Positions 7,994 through 17,488 of a stretch of 64,000 nucleotides of DNA are shown in pieces (the first letter of the stretch is position 1; each line of letters starts with the position of its first letter). The position numbers were made by a program, and so were the translations under genes. The stretch spans positions 1 to 64,000 of the forward strand of contig DATGHU010000016.1 in the NCBI GenBank assembly GCA_035307765.1, in the 5' to 3' direction. The notes under the pieces are model-generated. The model was not told the DNA's origin. It searched no databases and was given only the letters and a program-made list of their open reading frames with translations. This DNA comes from a bacterium (GTDB taxonomy: Bacteria > Sysuimicrobiota > Sysuimicrobiia > Sysuimicrobiales > Segetimicrobiaceae).

Positions 7994-9190
7994 TTACTGG
8001 GGGGTGCCGGAGGGCTCTAGGCTGAGCGGAAGCCAGGCCTCGACGATCGTGCCGCCCTCTTGTCCAGGGCGCGCATCGAAGCGGCCGCCGAGTTCACGGA
8101 TGCGGGCGCGGAGAAGGCGCAGGCCCATCCGCGTCCCATTTGGATCGGGGTCGGGGGCCGAGGGAGGCCGGTGCCCCCCGTCGTCGCTGAGGGTCAGCAG
8201 CATGCCGCCATCGTGCGGGTGGCAGCTGATGGAGACCTGGGTCGCGTCCCCGTGCTTCCAAGCGTTGACGATCCCCTCGCCGACGACATGCGCCGCGGCA
8301 TCAAGTGCCTCCTCAGAAAACTGCGCCGGATCCTCCGCCTCGTCCGACAGCGCAATGTGAACACGCACCCCCGTCATCTTGCTCCAGCGTTCCCCCGCTT
8401 GGCGCATCCGGCTGCCCAGCGAATCGGGTCCCGGCCGCACCCGGTCCGCCAGCACCTCGCGCATCGCCCGGATCACCTGGCCGGTGAGGGCGATCGCTTC
8501 GTCGAGTGCTTCCGCCGCGCGGGGATCGCCGACGAACTGCCGGCTCGCCCGGAGTCGGATCTTGGCGGCCGTGGCCGCCTGCAGGGGTCCGTCGTGGAGG
8601 ATCTCGATGAGACGGCGCCGCTCGACGGCGTGAGCTTCGTCGCGCAACCAGCGGAAACACAGTCGAGCGGCGACCCGCGGCATGAGTGCGGTGAGGCCGG
8701 GGATGACCCGGTCCATGACCCGACGATCGTTCGTCGTCACGATAATCTGCGCGGCGGACATCTTTCCCAGACGAAGGTTGCCCCGGGCCTCGCCCTTCGT
8801 CCCGTCGCGCCCGGCGGAAACCGCAGCGGCCGTCGAGGGATCCGCTTTGAAAAACTCATCCCGCTCGCCGGCCGGGAGGTTGAGCCAGTGGCCGACGACC
8901 CGCCGCCAGTTCGGCGCCAATTTGATCACGCAGCGATCGGCCCCGGTTGCGTGAAGGAACGCGGTCCGCAGATCGTGCAGATCATCGTCCGGGCCGGCGG
9001 CGGCATCCACCTGCACGGGCGCGGCCGGCCGCGGCTGCTCCCGGAGGCCGGCGATCCCCATCCCGGCGTCCCACGGCTCGCTCGGACGCACCGCTTCTCC
9101 GCTCGACGGGGTCATCCGTCGGCGCTTGGGGGTCCGCCCCACGCGACCCCGCGGCACCCCGCCCGCACCGCTACTTTCCGCGAGTCCCAT
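7994..9190 (-). CDS. HisKA_3-type sensor histidine kinase
   Basis: A cytoplasmic histidine kinase of the NarX/LiaS group. The dimerization helix carries EILHDGPLQAA, the HDxxQ phospho-acceptor motif. The HATPase domain follows with GEGIVNAWKHGDAT (N-box) and LSDDGG. No membrane helix is visible. The N-terminal 190 residues include a GAF-like region (FLHATGADRCVIK) preceded by a proline/arginine-rich low-complexity stretch, so the true start may be an inner methionine near 9115 or 9061. No response regulator is adjacent. The gene diverges from a GGDEF protein across 400 bases, which hints at related signalling but does not prove it. Confidence 0.85.
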   Translation of the reverse strand: MGLAESSGAGGVPRGRVGRTPKRRRMTPSSGEAVRPSEPWDAGMGIAGLREQPRPAAPVQVDAAAGPDDDLHDLRTAFLHATGADRCVIKLAPNWRRVVGHWLNLPAGERDEFFKADPSTAAAVSAGRDGTKGEARGNLRLGKMSAAQIIVTTNDRRVMDRVIPGLTALMPRVAARLCFRWLRDEAHAVERRRLIEILHDGPLQAATAAKIRLRASRQFVGDPRAAEALDEAIALTGQVIRAMREVLADRVRPGPDSLGSRMRQAGERWSKMTGVRVHIALSDEAEDPAQFSEEALDAAAHVVGEGIVNAWKHGDATQVSISCHPHDGGMLLTLSDDGGHRPPSAPDPDPNGTRMGLRLLRARIRELGGRFDARPGQEGGTIVEAWLPLSLEPSGTPQ

Positions 9191-9592
9191 CGGCCGTCGG
9201 GAGAGGTATGTCGTTTAGGGTCATCCGAACCGGGATGTCATATCGGGTGCGGGTGTGGAGGCTCAAATGCGTCTGGGTGATCCGTCGTTCTGTCAAGGCG
9301 CTTCTTCCCTCGAATGCTGCGGCTCGACCCGCCGCCGACCGGACGCGATGGCTCATCAGGGACCCCGGAAGCTTCCCCGTTCTCCTTTAAATGGTGCCCC
9401 GAATCGACCGGCCGCAGACCGGGGGACCGAGCCGCCCGGCGGCCGGTCATGTGTTCGACACGGAGAATCCATCCGTTCGGGGGGTGGCAAGGGATCGGCC
9501 AAAACCGGATGATATCCTTGGCGTATGGTACGTGTGCAGCTCCAAGGAATTCCGGCTCCACGACCCCGGACACGCGGCGGGAGCGGACCGGC
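9191..9592. other. 402-base divergent intergenic region
   Basis: This lies between the histidine kinase and the GGDEF gene. Short open frames run through it, but their arginine-rich translations resemble nothing and they lack ribosome-binding sites. A perfect TTGACA lies on the minus strand (9296 to 9291), with no convincing -10 at the right spacing. Promoters for both flanking genes must lie here, but I cannot place them. Confidence 0.4.
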
Positions 9593-10972
9593 ATGAGCGA
9601 TACGCCGACGACCGTTCGGGACCTCATGGCGCCGGCGCCCGATCCGATCCGCGTTTCGACGACGGTGGGAGCGGCGATCGACCTGATCCGAGCGGGCAGC
9701 CTGGCCGGCCTCCCGGTGGTGGAAGGCGATCGCGTCGTTGGGTTTGTTACCCCTGTCCAGTTGCTCCGCCAGCCGCTCTACCGGATGGTGGCGGAGATCA
9801 TGATCACCGACCTGACGCCCGCCACCCCAGAACTGCCCCTGTCGTACGCGTACAACCTGCTCACCCGCCAGCAGGTAGAGGTCCTCCCCGTGGTCGAGGA
9901 GGGGCGGCTGGTCGGGCTGCTCTCGCTGATGGCCATTCTCGAGGCCAGAAACCAGGAGCGGGATCCGCTCACCGGCCTGCCTTGGGCCGCTGGGCTGCGG
10001 AGTTGGACCATGGCCGCGCTCGGCCGCGGCGAAGAGGTGGTGATCCTGTTCGTCGATATGGACAACTTCCGGATCGTCAACAAGGCCCTCGGGCACGTCG
10101 TCGGAGACGACATCGTCCGATCGGTGGCCTACCTGCTCGGCACCTGCGTGGACCGATCAACCGACTTTCTGTGTCGGTACGCCGGCGACGAATTCGCCAT
10201 CGCCACGATCCGGAGGAGCGAGGACGCGCGGGCCCTGGCGCAGCGGCTGCGGGAGACCATCAGCCTCCCGGTGGAGATCGAGGGACGTGAGGAGCGGGTC
10301 ACCGCGAGCGTGGGGCTGGCGGGGGGTCGCCGTGTAGAGCCGCGGACCGCCGCACACATCGCCTCGACGGTGGAGGACCTAATCACGCTGGCCAGCCGGG
10401 GATCCACGCTGGCGAAGGAATCCGGCAAGGGCATCATCCACCACAGTCGAAGCGGGGAGGAACGCGCCCTGCGCGCGGCCGGCCGGCGGGCCCCCGTCGT
10501 CGACGCGCGGTTTCGGATGGAGACCGCGGCCGTCACCACGGAGGCGCACCAGAGCACCGCTGTGGTGGGGCTAGGTCTGGGGAGCCGCACGGTCCGCGGA
10601 ACGGCATCGGCTCGAGTTGTCGGACGCGGAGTGCCCTTTCTCGTGGCGGAGGCCACGCTGGGGGGGGTCGCGCAGGTGATCGGGGCCGAGTTCGGATTTC
10701 TGCTGGAGGATCTCTCCCTGTTGCCGTCCGAGGGCGAGACGGTCGCCGTGGCGATCCTGGCCGCGGGCGCCGCCTCGGCGGAGCGGTTGGTGGGGAGCGC
10801 CCGGGCCGCCGATCCGCATGTAGCCGTGGCGCGGGCGGTGCTGAACGCGCTCAACCGCCGCATCGGCCGCATGCTGGCCGACGCGCTCCGCGCCGGGCCG
10901 CCGCCCGACGGCAGCGTCCCCCAAGCGGTGGACCCCGCGGTCTTGTCAGGCGAGCGCGTTCCCCAGTCCTAA
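9593..10972 (+). CDS. CBS-pair GGDEF protein with an unassigned C-terminal domain
   Basis: A predicted cytoplasmic diguanylate cyclase of 459 residues. Two CBS motifs (about residues 8-120) would sense a nucleotide. The GGDEF domain (about 125-290) begins DPLTGLP and has its signature as YAGDEF, a permitted variant. RSTD sits five residues before the signature, the correct place for the RxxD product-inhibition site, so c-di-GMP feedback is likely. The last 150 residues form a separate domain (VRGTASARVV, VAEATLGGV, ARAVLNALNRRIG) that I cannot assign. GGGAG nine bases before the ATG fixes the start; the longer upstream frame is non-coding. Confidence 0.88.
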   Translation: MSDTPTTVRDLMAPAPDPIRVSTTVGAAIDLIRAGSLAGLPVVEGDRVVGFVTPVQLLRQPLYRMVAEIMITDLTPATPELPLSYAYNLLTRQQVEVLPVVEEGRLVGLLSLMAILEARNQERDPLTGLPWAAGLRSWTMAALGRGEEVVILFVDMDNFRIVNKALGHVVGDDIVRSVAYLLGTCVDRSTDFLCRYAGDEFAIATIRRSEDARALAQRLRETISLPVEIEGREERVTASVGLAGGRRVEPRTAAHIASTVEDLITLASRGSTLAKESGKGIIHHSRSGEERALRAAGRRAPVVDARFRMETAAVTTEAHQSTAVVGLGLGSRTVRGTASARVVGRGVPFLVAEATLGGVAQVIGAEFGFLLEDLSLLPSEGETVAVAILAAGAASAERLVGSARAADPHVAVARAVLNALNRRIGRMLADALRAGPPPDGSVPQAVDPAVLSGERVPQS

Positions 10973-11031
10973 CGCCGTCCGCCCGCGCCGGGAACCTCCC
11001 AGCGGCCCCGCGGGGACGGAGGCGAGGCCCG

Positions 11032-11934
11032 CTAGACCGTGCGGATCCGCGGGTCGAGAAGATCGCGCAGGCCGTCCCCCAGGAGGTTGAATCCGAGAAC
11101 GGTCAGGGCGATCGCCACTCCAGGAAAGATCGCGATCCAAGGGTCGATCAACATGTACTGCCGCGCCGCGCTCAGCATCAGCCCCCACGACGCCGTGGGG
11201 GGTTGGGTGCCCAGGCCGAGGAAGCTCAGCGCCGCCTCCGTGAGGATCGCGGTCGACAGCGAGACCGTGGTTTGGACGATCAAGGGAGCGGAGATGTTCG
11301 GCAGAACGTGCCGGAGCATGATCTTCCAGTTGGGGACCCCCACCGCGCGCGCGGCCTCGATGTACGCGAGGTTCACCACGGCCAGGGTCGGCCCCCGCGC
11401 GATCCGGGCAAAGGTCGGCGCATAGACGATGCCGATCGCGATCATGGCGTTCGTGAGGCTGGGCCGGAGGATGCTCGTGATGGCGATCGCCAGGACGATC
11501 GCCGGGAGCGAGAACAGGACGTCCATCACCCGCATCAGGGCGTTGTCGACCCACCCCCCGTAGAACCCCGCCAGGATCCCCGAGGTCGCTCCGCCGGCGA
11601 GGGCAATGGACACGGCCAGGATCCCGACGTACAGCGACACCTGCGCTCCGAAGATCAGCCGGCTCAGTTCGTCCCGTCCCAGTTCATCCGTGCCGGCGAG
11701 AAACCCGGGCCCCGGCCGCAGCAGCGGTTGGGCGATCTGGGCGACCGGACTGTACGGCGCAATGAATTGCGCGGCGAGCGCCAAGAGGACGACCACGACG
11801 ATGAGGACGGCGCCGATCGCCACGACGGGGCTGCGCCGCACCAGACGCCCCACTCCTCCCGACCGCGCCCGCATCGTGGGGGGCAGCGCGGGCGGCCGCA
11901 ACGACTCCCCGAGTCCCAGCTCCGCCCTATCCAT
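11032..11934 (-). CDS. Peptide/nickel-type ABC importer permease, DppC-like
   Basis: The second inner-membrane permease of an oligopeptide/nickel-type ABC importer, 300 residues. After an N-terminal cytoplasmic extension come the OppC_N-type helix (VVAIGAVLIVVVVLLALAAQF) and the binding-protein-dependent transport domain. EAARAVGVPNWKIMLRHVLPNI is the EAA loop that contacts the ATPase. It follows the DppB-like gene by 41 bases and closes the operon. No ATPase genes of the DppD/DppF type are in this window, so the importer must use a subunit encoded elsewhere. Confidence 0.93.
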   Translation of the reverse strand: MDRAELGLGESLRPPALPPTMRARSGGVGRLVRRSPVVAIGAVLIVVVVLLALAAQFIAPYSPVAQIAQPLLRPGPGFLAGTDELGRDELSRLIFGAQVSLYVGILAVSIALAGGATSGILAGFYGGWVDNALMRVMDVLFSLPAIVLAIAITSILRPSLTNAMIAIGIVYAPTFARIARGPTLAVVNLAYIEAARAVGVPNWKIMLRHVLPNISAPLIVQTTVSLSTAILTEAALSFLGLGTQPPTASWGLMLSAARQYMLIDPWIAIFPGVAIALTVLGFNLLGDGLRDLLDPRIRTV

Positions 11935-11975
11935 GTGCGGACCAGTCTCGTCGGCGCGCGGTCACGCCCCGCCGA

Positions 11976-12923
11976 TCACTCATAGCGAATCCGCGGGTCG
12001 AGGTACAAGTAAGTGAGATCGACCAAAAGATTGGTGATGACGAAGGTGGCGGCGAACAGCATCACCGCCCCCTGTACCACGGGGTAGTCGCGCTGGTACA
12101 CGCCGTTGAGGAGCGTCCACCCCAACCCCGGGAGCCCGAAGATCTGTTCGGTGATCACCGTTCCCCCGAGCAAGAACCCCATCTGCAGCCCGAGGACGGT
12201 GATGATGGGGATGAGCGCGTTGCGGAGCGCGTGCCGCAGGAGGACGACGCTGCCGGCCAGTCCCTTCGCCCGCGCCACCTTGACGTATTCCTGGCCGAGG
12301 ACCTCGAGCATCGACGATCGGGTCATCCGGACGACGACCGCGGCGAGCCCGAGCGCCAGCGAGAGGACCGGCAGAAACATCTGCTGCAGGTTGACCCCAA
12401 GGTCTTGCCAGGGCGGGACAAAGATCAGAGCCGGCAGCCAGTGAAAGGCAAACGACGCGACGATGATCAGGACGACGGCGATCCAGAAATTTGGGATCGA
12501 CAGCCCGAGCAGCCCAACGATCTGGAACAACATCTTCAGCCGCGCGCTGCGGGTGATGCTGGCGACGATTCCGAGCGGGAGGCCGAAGACGGTGACGCAG
12601 ACCACCGTGAGCGTCGCGAGTTCGATCGTAATCGGCAGCCGGGAAATCAGGAGGCCGGCGACGGGCTGGCTGGTGCGGAACGACCATCCGAGGTTTCCGT
12701 GGAGCATGCTCCAGACCCACAGCGCGTACTGGATCGGGAGCGGCTTGTCCAGGCCGAAGGTGTGCAGCATGGCCCGCTGCTGCTCCGCGCTGAGCTGTCC
12801 TTCGGTTCCGGCCATGATCTCGACGATCGTGCCCGGGAGCAGCCGGATCAGGATGAAGATGAGCAGCGAGACTCCCAGCAGCGCCGCGGTCGTCCACAGC
12901 AGGCGTCGGAGGAGATACCGCAT
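11976..12923 (-). CDS. Peptide/nickel-type ABC importer permease, DppB-like
   Basis: The first membrane permease of the importer, 315 residues. RRLLWTTAALLGVSLLIFILIRLLPG is the characteristic N-terminal DppB helix, and a periplasmic loop follows (LSAEQQRAMLHTFGLDKPLP). The EAA loop is QEYVKVARAKGLAGSVVLLRHALRN. The C-terminus ends with the usual YLYLDPRIRYE. It lies 148 bases after the substrate-binding gene and before the DppC-like gene, in the standard order for this family. Confidence 0.94.
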   Translation of the reverse strand: MRYLLRRLLWTTAALLGVSLLIFILIRLLPGTIVEIMAGTEGQLSAEQQRAMLHTFGLDKPLPIQYALWVWSMLHGNLGWSFRTSQPVAGLLISRLPITIELATLTVVCVTVFGLPLGIVASITRSARLKMLFQIVGLLGLSIPNFWIAVVLIIVASFAFHWLPALIFVPPWQDLGVNLQQMFLPVLSLALGLAAVVVRMTRSSMLEVLGQEYVKVARAKGLAGSVVLLRHALRNALIPIITVLGLQMGFLLGGTVITEQIFGLPGLGWTLLNGVYQRDYPVVQGAVMLFAATFVITNLLVDLTYLYLDPRIRYE

Positions 12924-13071
12924 CGCCGCTCCGGCGGGCTACACGGTGCGGCGAACGCGCCACACCGTCTCCGGCCGCGCCCGGCACCGCGCGCTCAGCC
13001 GACCGCCCGAACCTGCCGGAGAAGGCGGTGGCGCCCCGCGATCGGTGAGGGCCTCCGGCGCGGCCGGCCCT

Positions 13072-14694
13072 CTAGCCGAGCCACGCCTTCTTCAGGAAGA
13101 TGCGCCGCCCGGTGAACGATTGGGCGTACCCCTGCAGCTTGGTGGACAGCGCTTCAATGTTGAACTTCGCGTACCACCACCAGTTGGGCGACTCGTCGAG
13201 CAGGGTGCGCTGAATCTCGACGTAGAGGCTCCGGCGCTGATCGTGATTGAAGATCGACCGGGCCTGCTGCATCAGGGGATCCAGCTTCGCGTTCCGGTAC
13301 CCCCCATCGTTGATCGTCCCCGCCGAATCGAAGTACGGGTAGATGTACCCGTCCGGATCGGGGCGGAAGGTGTTGGCCGAGGCGAAGAGCTCTCCGCCCT
13401 CCTTCCCGCCGGTCTTGAGCTCGGTGTTGTGGTCGCTGACGAACGTCCCCCATTCTTGCTGCACCACCTGCACGTCGATCCCCAGCTTCTTGAGGGAGTT
13501 CTGCACGACCAGCGTGGTGGCGACAAACTCGGGGTACTGGGGGGAGCATTTGATCTCGATTTTGAACCCACCGTTGGGGTACCCGGCCTCGGCCAGGAGT
13601 TTCTTGGCGCCCTCGACATCCGGTTTGTTAAAGGGCAAGAGCTTCGGGTCGAGGTACCAGTCCCCGTACCCGGTGGGCACCGGGCCCGAGGGCACCCCCG
13701 CGCCGTAGACGGCCTTTTGGATCACCTCGCTCGTGTCCACCGCCATCCGCATCGCCCGACGGACGCGGGCATCGTTGAGGGGTTTCTGCGACACGTTGAT
13801 GTAGTGGAGCGACACCCAGGCGTTGGGGCTCTTGAGGACCGTGATCCCCGGGGCGCCTTTGAGCTGCGCTTCCCCCTGCGCGGTGACCGCCGCGTACTGC
13901 ACCTGGCCGGCGCGCAGCGCCGCAAGGCGCGCGTTCTCCTCGGTCAGAATCTTGAACGTCATGCCGTCGAGGTACGGCAGCGGCTTGTCCCAGTAATCCG
14001 TGTGGCGCGCGTACGTGATGTGGTCCTGCGGGACGAACTCGACCAGCTTGAACGGCCCCGTGCCGATCGCCTTGATCTTGAGGTTCTCCCGTTCGGCGAG
14101 GCCCTTGGGCATGATCCCCGATGCGCGCATCCCGGCAAACGACCCCAGCAGGCCGGGATAGGGGTCCTTCATCGCGATCTGGATGGTGAGGGGGTCGACG
14201 ATTTTCACCTCTTGGACCGAATCGAACCAGCTCTTCCACGGGGAGGCGGTCTTTGGATCCAGTACGCGATCGATGCTGTATTTTACGTCCTCCGAGGTCA
14301 TCGTTTGGCCGTTGTGAAACTTCACGTTGGGGCGGAGGTGGAAGACATAGGTCTTCCCGCCGTTTTGGACCTCCCACTTCTGGGCCAGCGCGGGGATGAT
14401 CGTGGTCTTCTCGTCGTACCCGGTGAGGCTCTCGTAGATGTGCTCGTAGCCCTGCACCGCCGAGAAGTTGGAGTTGGTGTGCGGATCCAAGCTCACCGGG
14501 TCGACCTCTTGGGCGGCGACGAGCATCCCCCCCTGCTTCGGCTGCGCGGCCGCACGCGCGGTGGGGAGCGCCAGGCGGCCGGCCCCCAGGGCGTTCAACC
14601 CGGCCAGCCCCCCGCCCAACGCCAGGCTGGTCCCCAGAAGCTGACGGCGGCTCCACTCGCCCCGATGCCCGCTCCGACCCTCTGTGTCGTCCAT
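13072..14694 (-). CDS. SBP_bac_5 extracellular solute-binding protein
   Basis: A family 5 solute-binding protein of 540 residues for the DppBC-type importer. The N-terminus has a twin-arginine motif (SRRQLLG) followed by a hydrophobic stretch and AARAAA, so folded export by Tat is likely. EVDPVSLDPHTNSNFS and the hydrophobic LRPNVKFHNG segment are typical of the family. GGAGGA lies about eleven bases upstream of the ATG at 14694, and the extra upstream frame looks non-coding. The ligand may be a peptide, a sugar oligomer or another compound; sequence does not say. The gene is divergent from the BMP-type importer. Confidence 0.93.
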   Translation of the reverse strand: MDDTEGRSGHRGEWSRRQLLGTSLALGGGLAGLNALGAGRLALPTARAAAQPKQGGMLVAAQEVDPVSLDPHTNSNFSAVQGYEHIYESLTGYDEKTTIIPALAQKWEVQNGGKTYVFHLRPNVKFHNGQTMTSEDVKYSIDRVLDPKTASPWKSWFDSVQEVKIVDPLTIQIAMKDPYPGLLGSFAGMRASGIMPKGLAERENLKIKAIGTGPFKLVEFVPQDHITYARHTDYWDKPLPYLDGMTFKILTEENARLAALRAGQVQYAAVTAQGEAQLKGAPGITVLKSPNAWVSLHYINVSQKPLNDARVRRAMRMAVDTSEVIQKAVYGAGVPSGPVPTGYGDWYLDPKLLPFNKPDVEGAKKLLAEAGYPNGGFKIEIKCSPQYPEFVATTLVVQNSLKKLGIDVQVVQQEWGTFVSDHNTELKTGGKEGGELFASANTFRPDPDGYIYPYFDSAGTINDGGYRNAKLDPLMQQARSIFNHDQRRSLYVEIQRTLLDESPNWWWYAKFNIEALSTKLQGYAQSFTGRRIFLKKAWLG

Positions 14695-14861
14695 GGTTGA
14701 CGCCTCCTCCGGGGGGCCCCTGGGTTGCCCGGTGCACGCCCGGTGTGATGCGGTGTAGGGTTCCATGGGCCGGGAAGGCGTTCCTCCCCGTTTCGCCCCT
14801 GGGGGGTCCCGACCCGCGGACGAGGAGAAGGAAACCGCGCCACAGAAGACCGGACCCCCAT

Positions 14862-16403
14862 ATGACCCCACCCCCCTCGGCCGTGGAGATGCGGGGGATC
14901 ACGAAGCGGTTCCCCGGGTTGATCGCCAACGACGGCGTGAACTTTGAGCTCGCCCGCGGGGAGATTCACGCCCTGCTCGGCGAGAACGGGGCGGGCAAGT
15001 CCACCTTGATGAAGATCCTCTACGGGTTTTACCAACCGGACGAGGGGGAGGTGCGCATCCGGGGGATGCCGGTGCGGTTTCGATCCCCGCGCGACGCCCT
15101 GGCGAGCGGGCTCGGGATGGTCTTCCAGCAGTTCATGCTCGTTCCGTCCCTTTCGGTGACGGAAAACGTTCTGCTCAGCCTCCCCCGATCGGGGGTCCGC
15201 CTCGACCGGGGGGAGGCCTCCTCTCGGATCAGGGCCCTCGCCGTCCGATATGGGATGGCGGTCGAGCCGGCCGCGCGCGTCTGGCAGCTGAGCGTGGGGG
15301 AGCAGCAACGCGTCGAGATCCTCAAACTGCTGGCGCGCGGGGCCGAGATCTTGATTCTCGACGAGCCCACCGCGGTGCTCACCCCTCAGGTGGCGCGCGA
15401 TCTCTTCTCGACGCTGCGCCGCTTGGCCGCCGAGGGCCGGGCGGTCGTCATCATCACCCACAAGCTCTCGGAGGTGATGGCGGTGGCCGATCGGGTCACG
15501 GTGCTGCGGGGCGGACGGCACGTCGCCACGGTGGAAACCGCCCGGACCACCCCCCGGGCGCTGGCGCGGATGATGGTCGGGCGTGAGTCGTTCGATCAGC
15601 TGACGCGCGATGCCGTCCCGGTCGGTCCAGAAGTGCTGGCGGTCGAAGACCTCCGGGGGCTGAACGACCGCGCGCTCCCTGCCCTCCGCGGGATCTCCCT
15701 CGCGGTGCACGCCGGCGAGGTGGTGGGCGTCGCCGGGGTCGCGGGGAACGGGCAGCGCGAACTCGGGGAGATCGTCGCGGGGCTGCGCCGCCCGACCGGA
15801 GGGCGGGTCCGCATCGATGGGCGGGATCGAACGCACACCACCGTCCTTGAGGTGCTTCGGAGCGGCGTGGGGCACATCCCCGAGGACCGGCTGGCGATGG
15901 GCGTGGCGCCGAACCTGAGCATCGAGGACAACCTGCTGCTCAAGGACTACCGGGCCCCGGAGTTTGGCCGAGGGCCGTTTCTCGACCGGCGCGCGGTCCG
16001 ACGACACGCCAGCCGGCTGATCGCGGAGTTCGGCATCCGCACCCCGGACCCGCGGAACCCCGCCCGGACGCTGTCGGGCGGGAACCTCCAGCGCCTGATC
16101 CTGGCGCGTGAGATCGCGAATCGGCCCCGGCTGATTTTGGCGTTTCACCCGACGCGCGGGTTGGACGTGGGGGCGACGGAGACCGTGCACCAGATGATCT
16201 TGTCCCAGCGCCGCGCGGGAGCGGCGGTGCTGCTGATCTCCGAGGATCTCGACGAGATCCTGCTGCTGAGCGACCGCATCGCGGTGATCTACGCCGGGGC
16301 GCTCGTCGATACCGTTCGCGCCGGCGACGTGACCGTCGAGGAGTTGGGCCTGATGATGGCGGGGGTGCGGGGCCCCGCTGTGGAGGGGGAGGGTCCATCG
16401 TGA
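14862..16403 (+). CDS. Double-domain ABC ATPase of a BMP/nucleoside-type importer
   Basis: An ABC ATPase of 513 residues with two nucleotide-binding domains, as in sugar and nucleoside importers that use BPD_transp_2 permeases. Domain one has Walker A GENGAGKST, signature LSVGEQQR and Walker B ILILDEPTAVL. Domain two has a degenerate Walker A (GVAGNGQRE) and signature LSGGNLQR, the usual asymmetry of this group. Two permeases and a BMP-type binding protein follow immediately. The start at 14862 has a weak ribosome-binding site; an ATG at 14889 is the alternative. The stop overlaps the next start as GTGA. Confidence 0.94.
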   Translation: MTPPPSAVEMRGITKRFPGLIANDGVNFELARGEIHALLGENGAGKSTLMKILYGFYQPDEGEVRIRGMPVRFRSPRDALASGLGMVFQQFMLVPSLSVTENVLLSLPRSGVRLDRGEASSRIRALAVRYGMAVEPAARVWQLSVGEQQRVEILKLLARGAEILILDEPTAVLTPQVARDLFSTLRRLAAEGRAVVIITHKLSEVMAVADRVTVLRGGRHVATVETARTTPRALARMMVGRESFDQLTRDAVPVGPEVLAVEDLRGLNDRALPALRGISLAVHAGEVVGVAGVAGNGQRELGEIVAGLRRPTGGRVRIDGRDRTHTTVLEVLRSGVGHIPEDRLAMGVAPNLSIEDNLLLKDYRAPEFGRGPFLDRRAVRRHASRLIAEFGIRTPDPRNPARTLSGGNLQRLILAREIANRPRLILAFHPTRGLDVGATETVHQMILSQRRAGAAVLLISEDLDEILLLSDRIAVIYAGALVDTVRAGDVTVEELGLMMAGVRGPAVEGEGPS

Positions 16404-17488
16404 TCTCGTTGATCCCCCGCGAACGCCAGGTCGGGTGGGCGGTCTGGGCGGTGCCCGCGCTCTCGATCCTGGCGGCGTTCATCGCCGGGGGGGTCGTCCT
16501 CGGTCTGGCGGGGGTCAGCCCCCTCGTTGCGTACGGGGAGCTGCTGAGCGATCCGTTTGGCAGTGGGTTCGGCCTGACCGAAACGCTGGTGAAGGCTACC
16601 CCGCTCATCCTGGCGGGGCTGGCGGTCCTCCTCCCCGCACGGATGAAGCTGTGGAACATCGGGGCCGAAGGCCAGCTTCAACTCGGGGCGATCGGCGCGA
16701 GCTACGTGGCGCTGTTCACGCCCCTGGGGCATTCCCCGGTGGCCGTTCCCGCTGTGATCCTGGCGGGGATGGCCGCGGGGGCGGCGTGGTGCCTGGTGCC
16801 CGCCGCCCTGCGCGCGTGGCTCAACGTGAACGAGACCATCACGACCCTGCTGCTCAACTACGTCGCGCTGCTGTGGGTCGACTACCTGATCTACGGGCCG
16901 TGGAGGGATCCCGCCAACCGTGGGTTTCCGCTGTCCGCGACCTTCCCTCCCGCGGCGAGGCTCCCGGTGCTGATTCCCGGCACTCGAGTCCATCTCGGCC
17001 TGCTGCTCGCCCTGGTGGCCGCAGGGGCGGTTTGGCTGGTGCTCACCCGGACCCGCTGGGGTCTGGAGATCCGCGTGATCGGCGACAACCCGGAGGCCGC
17101 GCGGTACGCCGGGATCAGTTTGGTCCGCAACACGCTGCTGGTCATGGGCGCCGCGGGGGCGCTCGCCGGACTCGCGGGCGTGGGGGAGGCGTCGGCGATC
17201 GCCGGGCGGCTGCAGCAGGGTCTCTCTCCCGGATACGGGTACACCGCGATCATCGTGGCCTGGCTGGCGAGGCTGAACCCGGTCGCGGTGCTCCTCGTGT
17301 CGGTCCTGCTCGGGGGTCTCTTCCTCGGCGGGGACGCGCTGCAGATCTCGCTCGGGCTGCCGATCGCGATGGTCAACATGCTGCAGGGATTGATCTTCTT
17401 TTTCGTGCTGGGAGGCGACGTGCTCGTCGGCTCTCGCGTCGCCATCGGACGGCGCGGGGCGGGACGCCCCCGGCCCGGGGGATCGTGA
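16400..17488 (+). CDS. BMP/nucleoside-type ABC importer permease 1
   Basis: A BPD_transp_2 family permease of 362 residues with about ten hydrophobic segments, equivalent to YufP/NupP. The cytoplasmic domain signature appears as TRTRWGLEIRVIGDNPEAARYAGISL. Translation starts at a GTG that overlaps the ATPase stop by four bases, and the stop overlaps the next ATG by one base. The subunits are therefore probably made by coupled translation. The partner permease and the binding protein argue for nucleoside or purine-like substrates, but this is inference from the family. Confidence 0.93.
   Translation: MISLIPRERQVGWAVWAVPALSILAAFIAGGVVLGLAGVSPLVAYGELLSDPFGSGFGLTETLVKATPLILAGLAVLLPARMKLWNIGAEGQLQLGAIGASYVALFTPLGHSPVAVPAVILAGMAAGAAWCLVPAALRAWLNVNETITTLLLNYVALLWVDYLIYGPWRDPANRGFPLSATFPPAARLPVLIPGTRVHLGLLLALVAAGAVWLVLTRTRWGLEIRVIGDNPEAARYAGISLVRNTLLVMGAAGALAGLAGVGEASAIAGRLQQGLSPGYGYTAIIVAWLARLNPVAVLLVSVLLGGLFLGGDALQISLGLPIAMVNMLQGLIFFFVLGGDVLVGSRVAIGRRGAGRPRPGGS

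Noticed and set aside
5359-8025. A plus-strand open frame of 888 codons
   Set aside because: It lies entirely opposite the CoxL-like gene and is a shadow of its high-GC codons; the translation is arginine-, histidine- and glycine-rich with no recognisable motif.
9291-9296. A perfect TTGACA on the minus strand as promoter of the histidine kinase
   Set aside because: No acceptable -10 lies 16-19 bases downstream, so it was not called.
9238-9390. Short arginine-rich frames between the histidine kinase and GGDEF genes
   Set aside because: No ribosome-binding site, no similarity and low-complexity composition.
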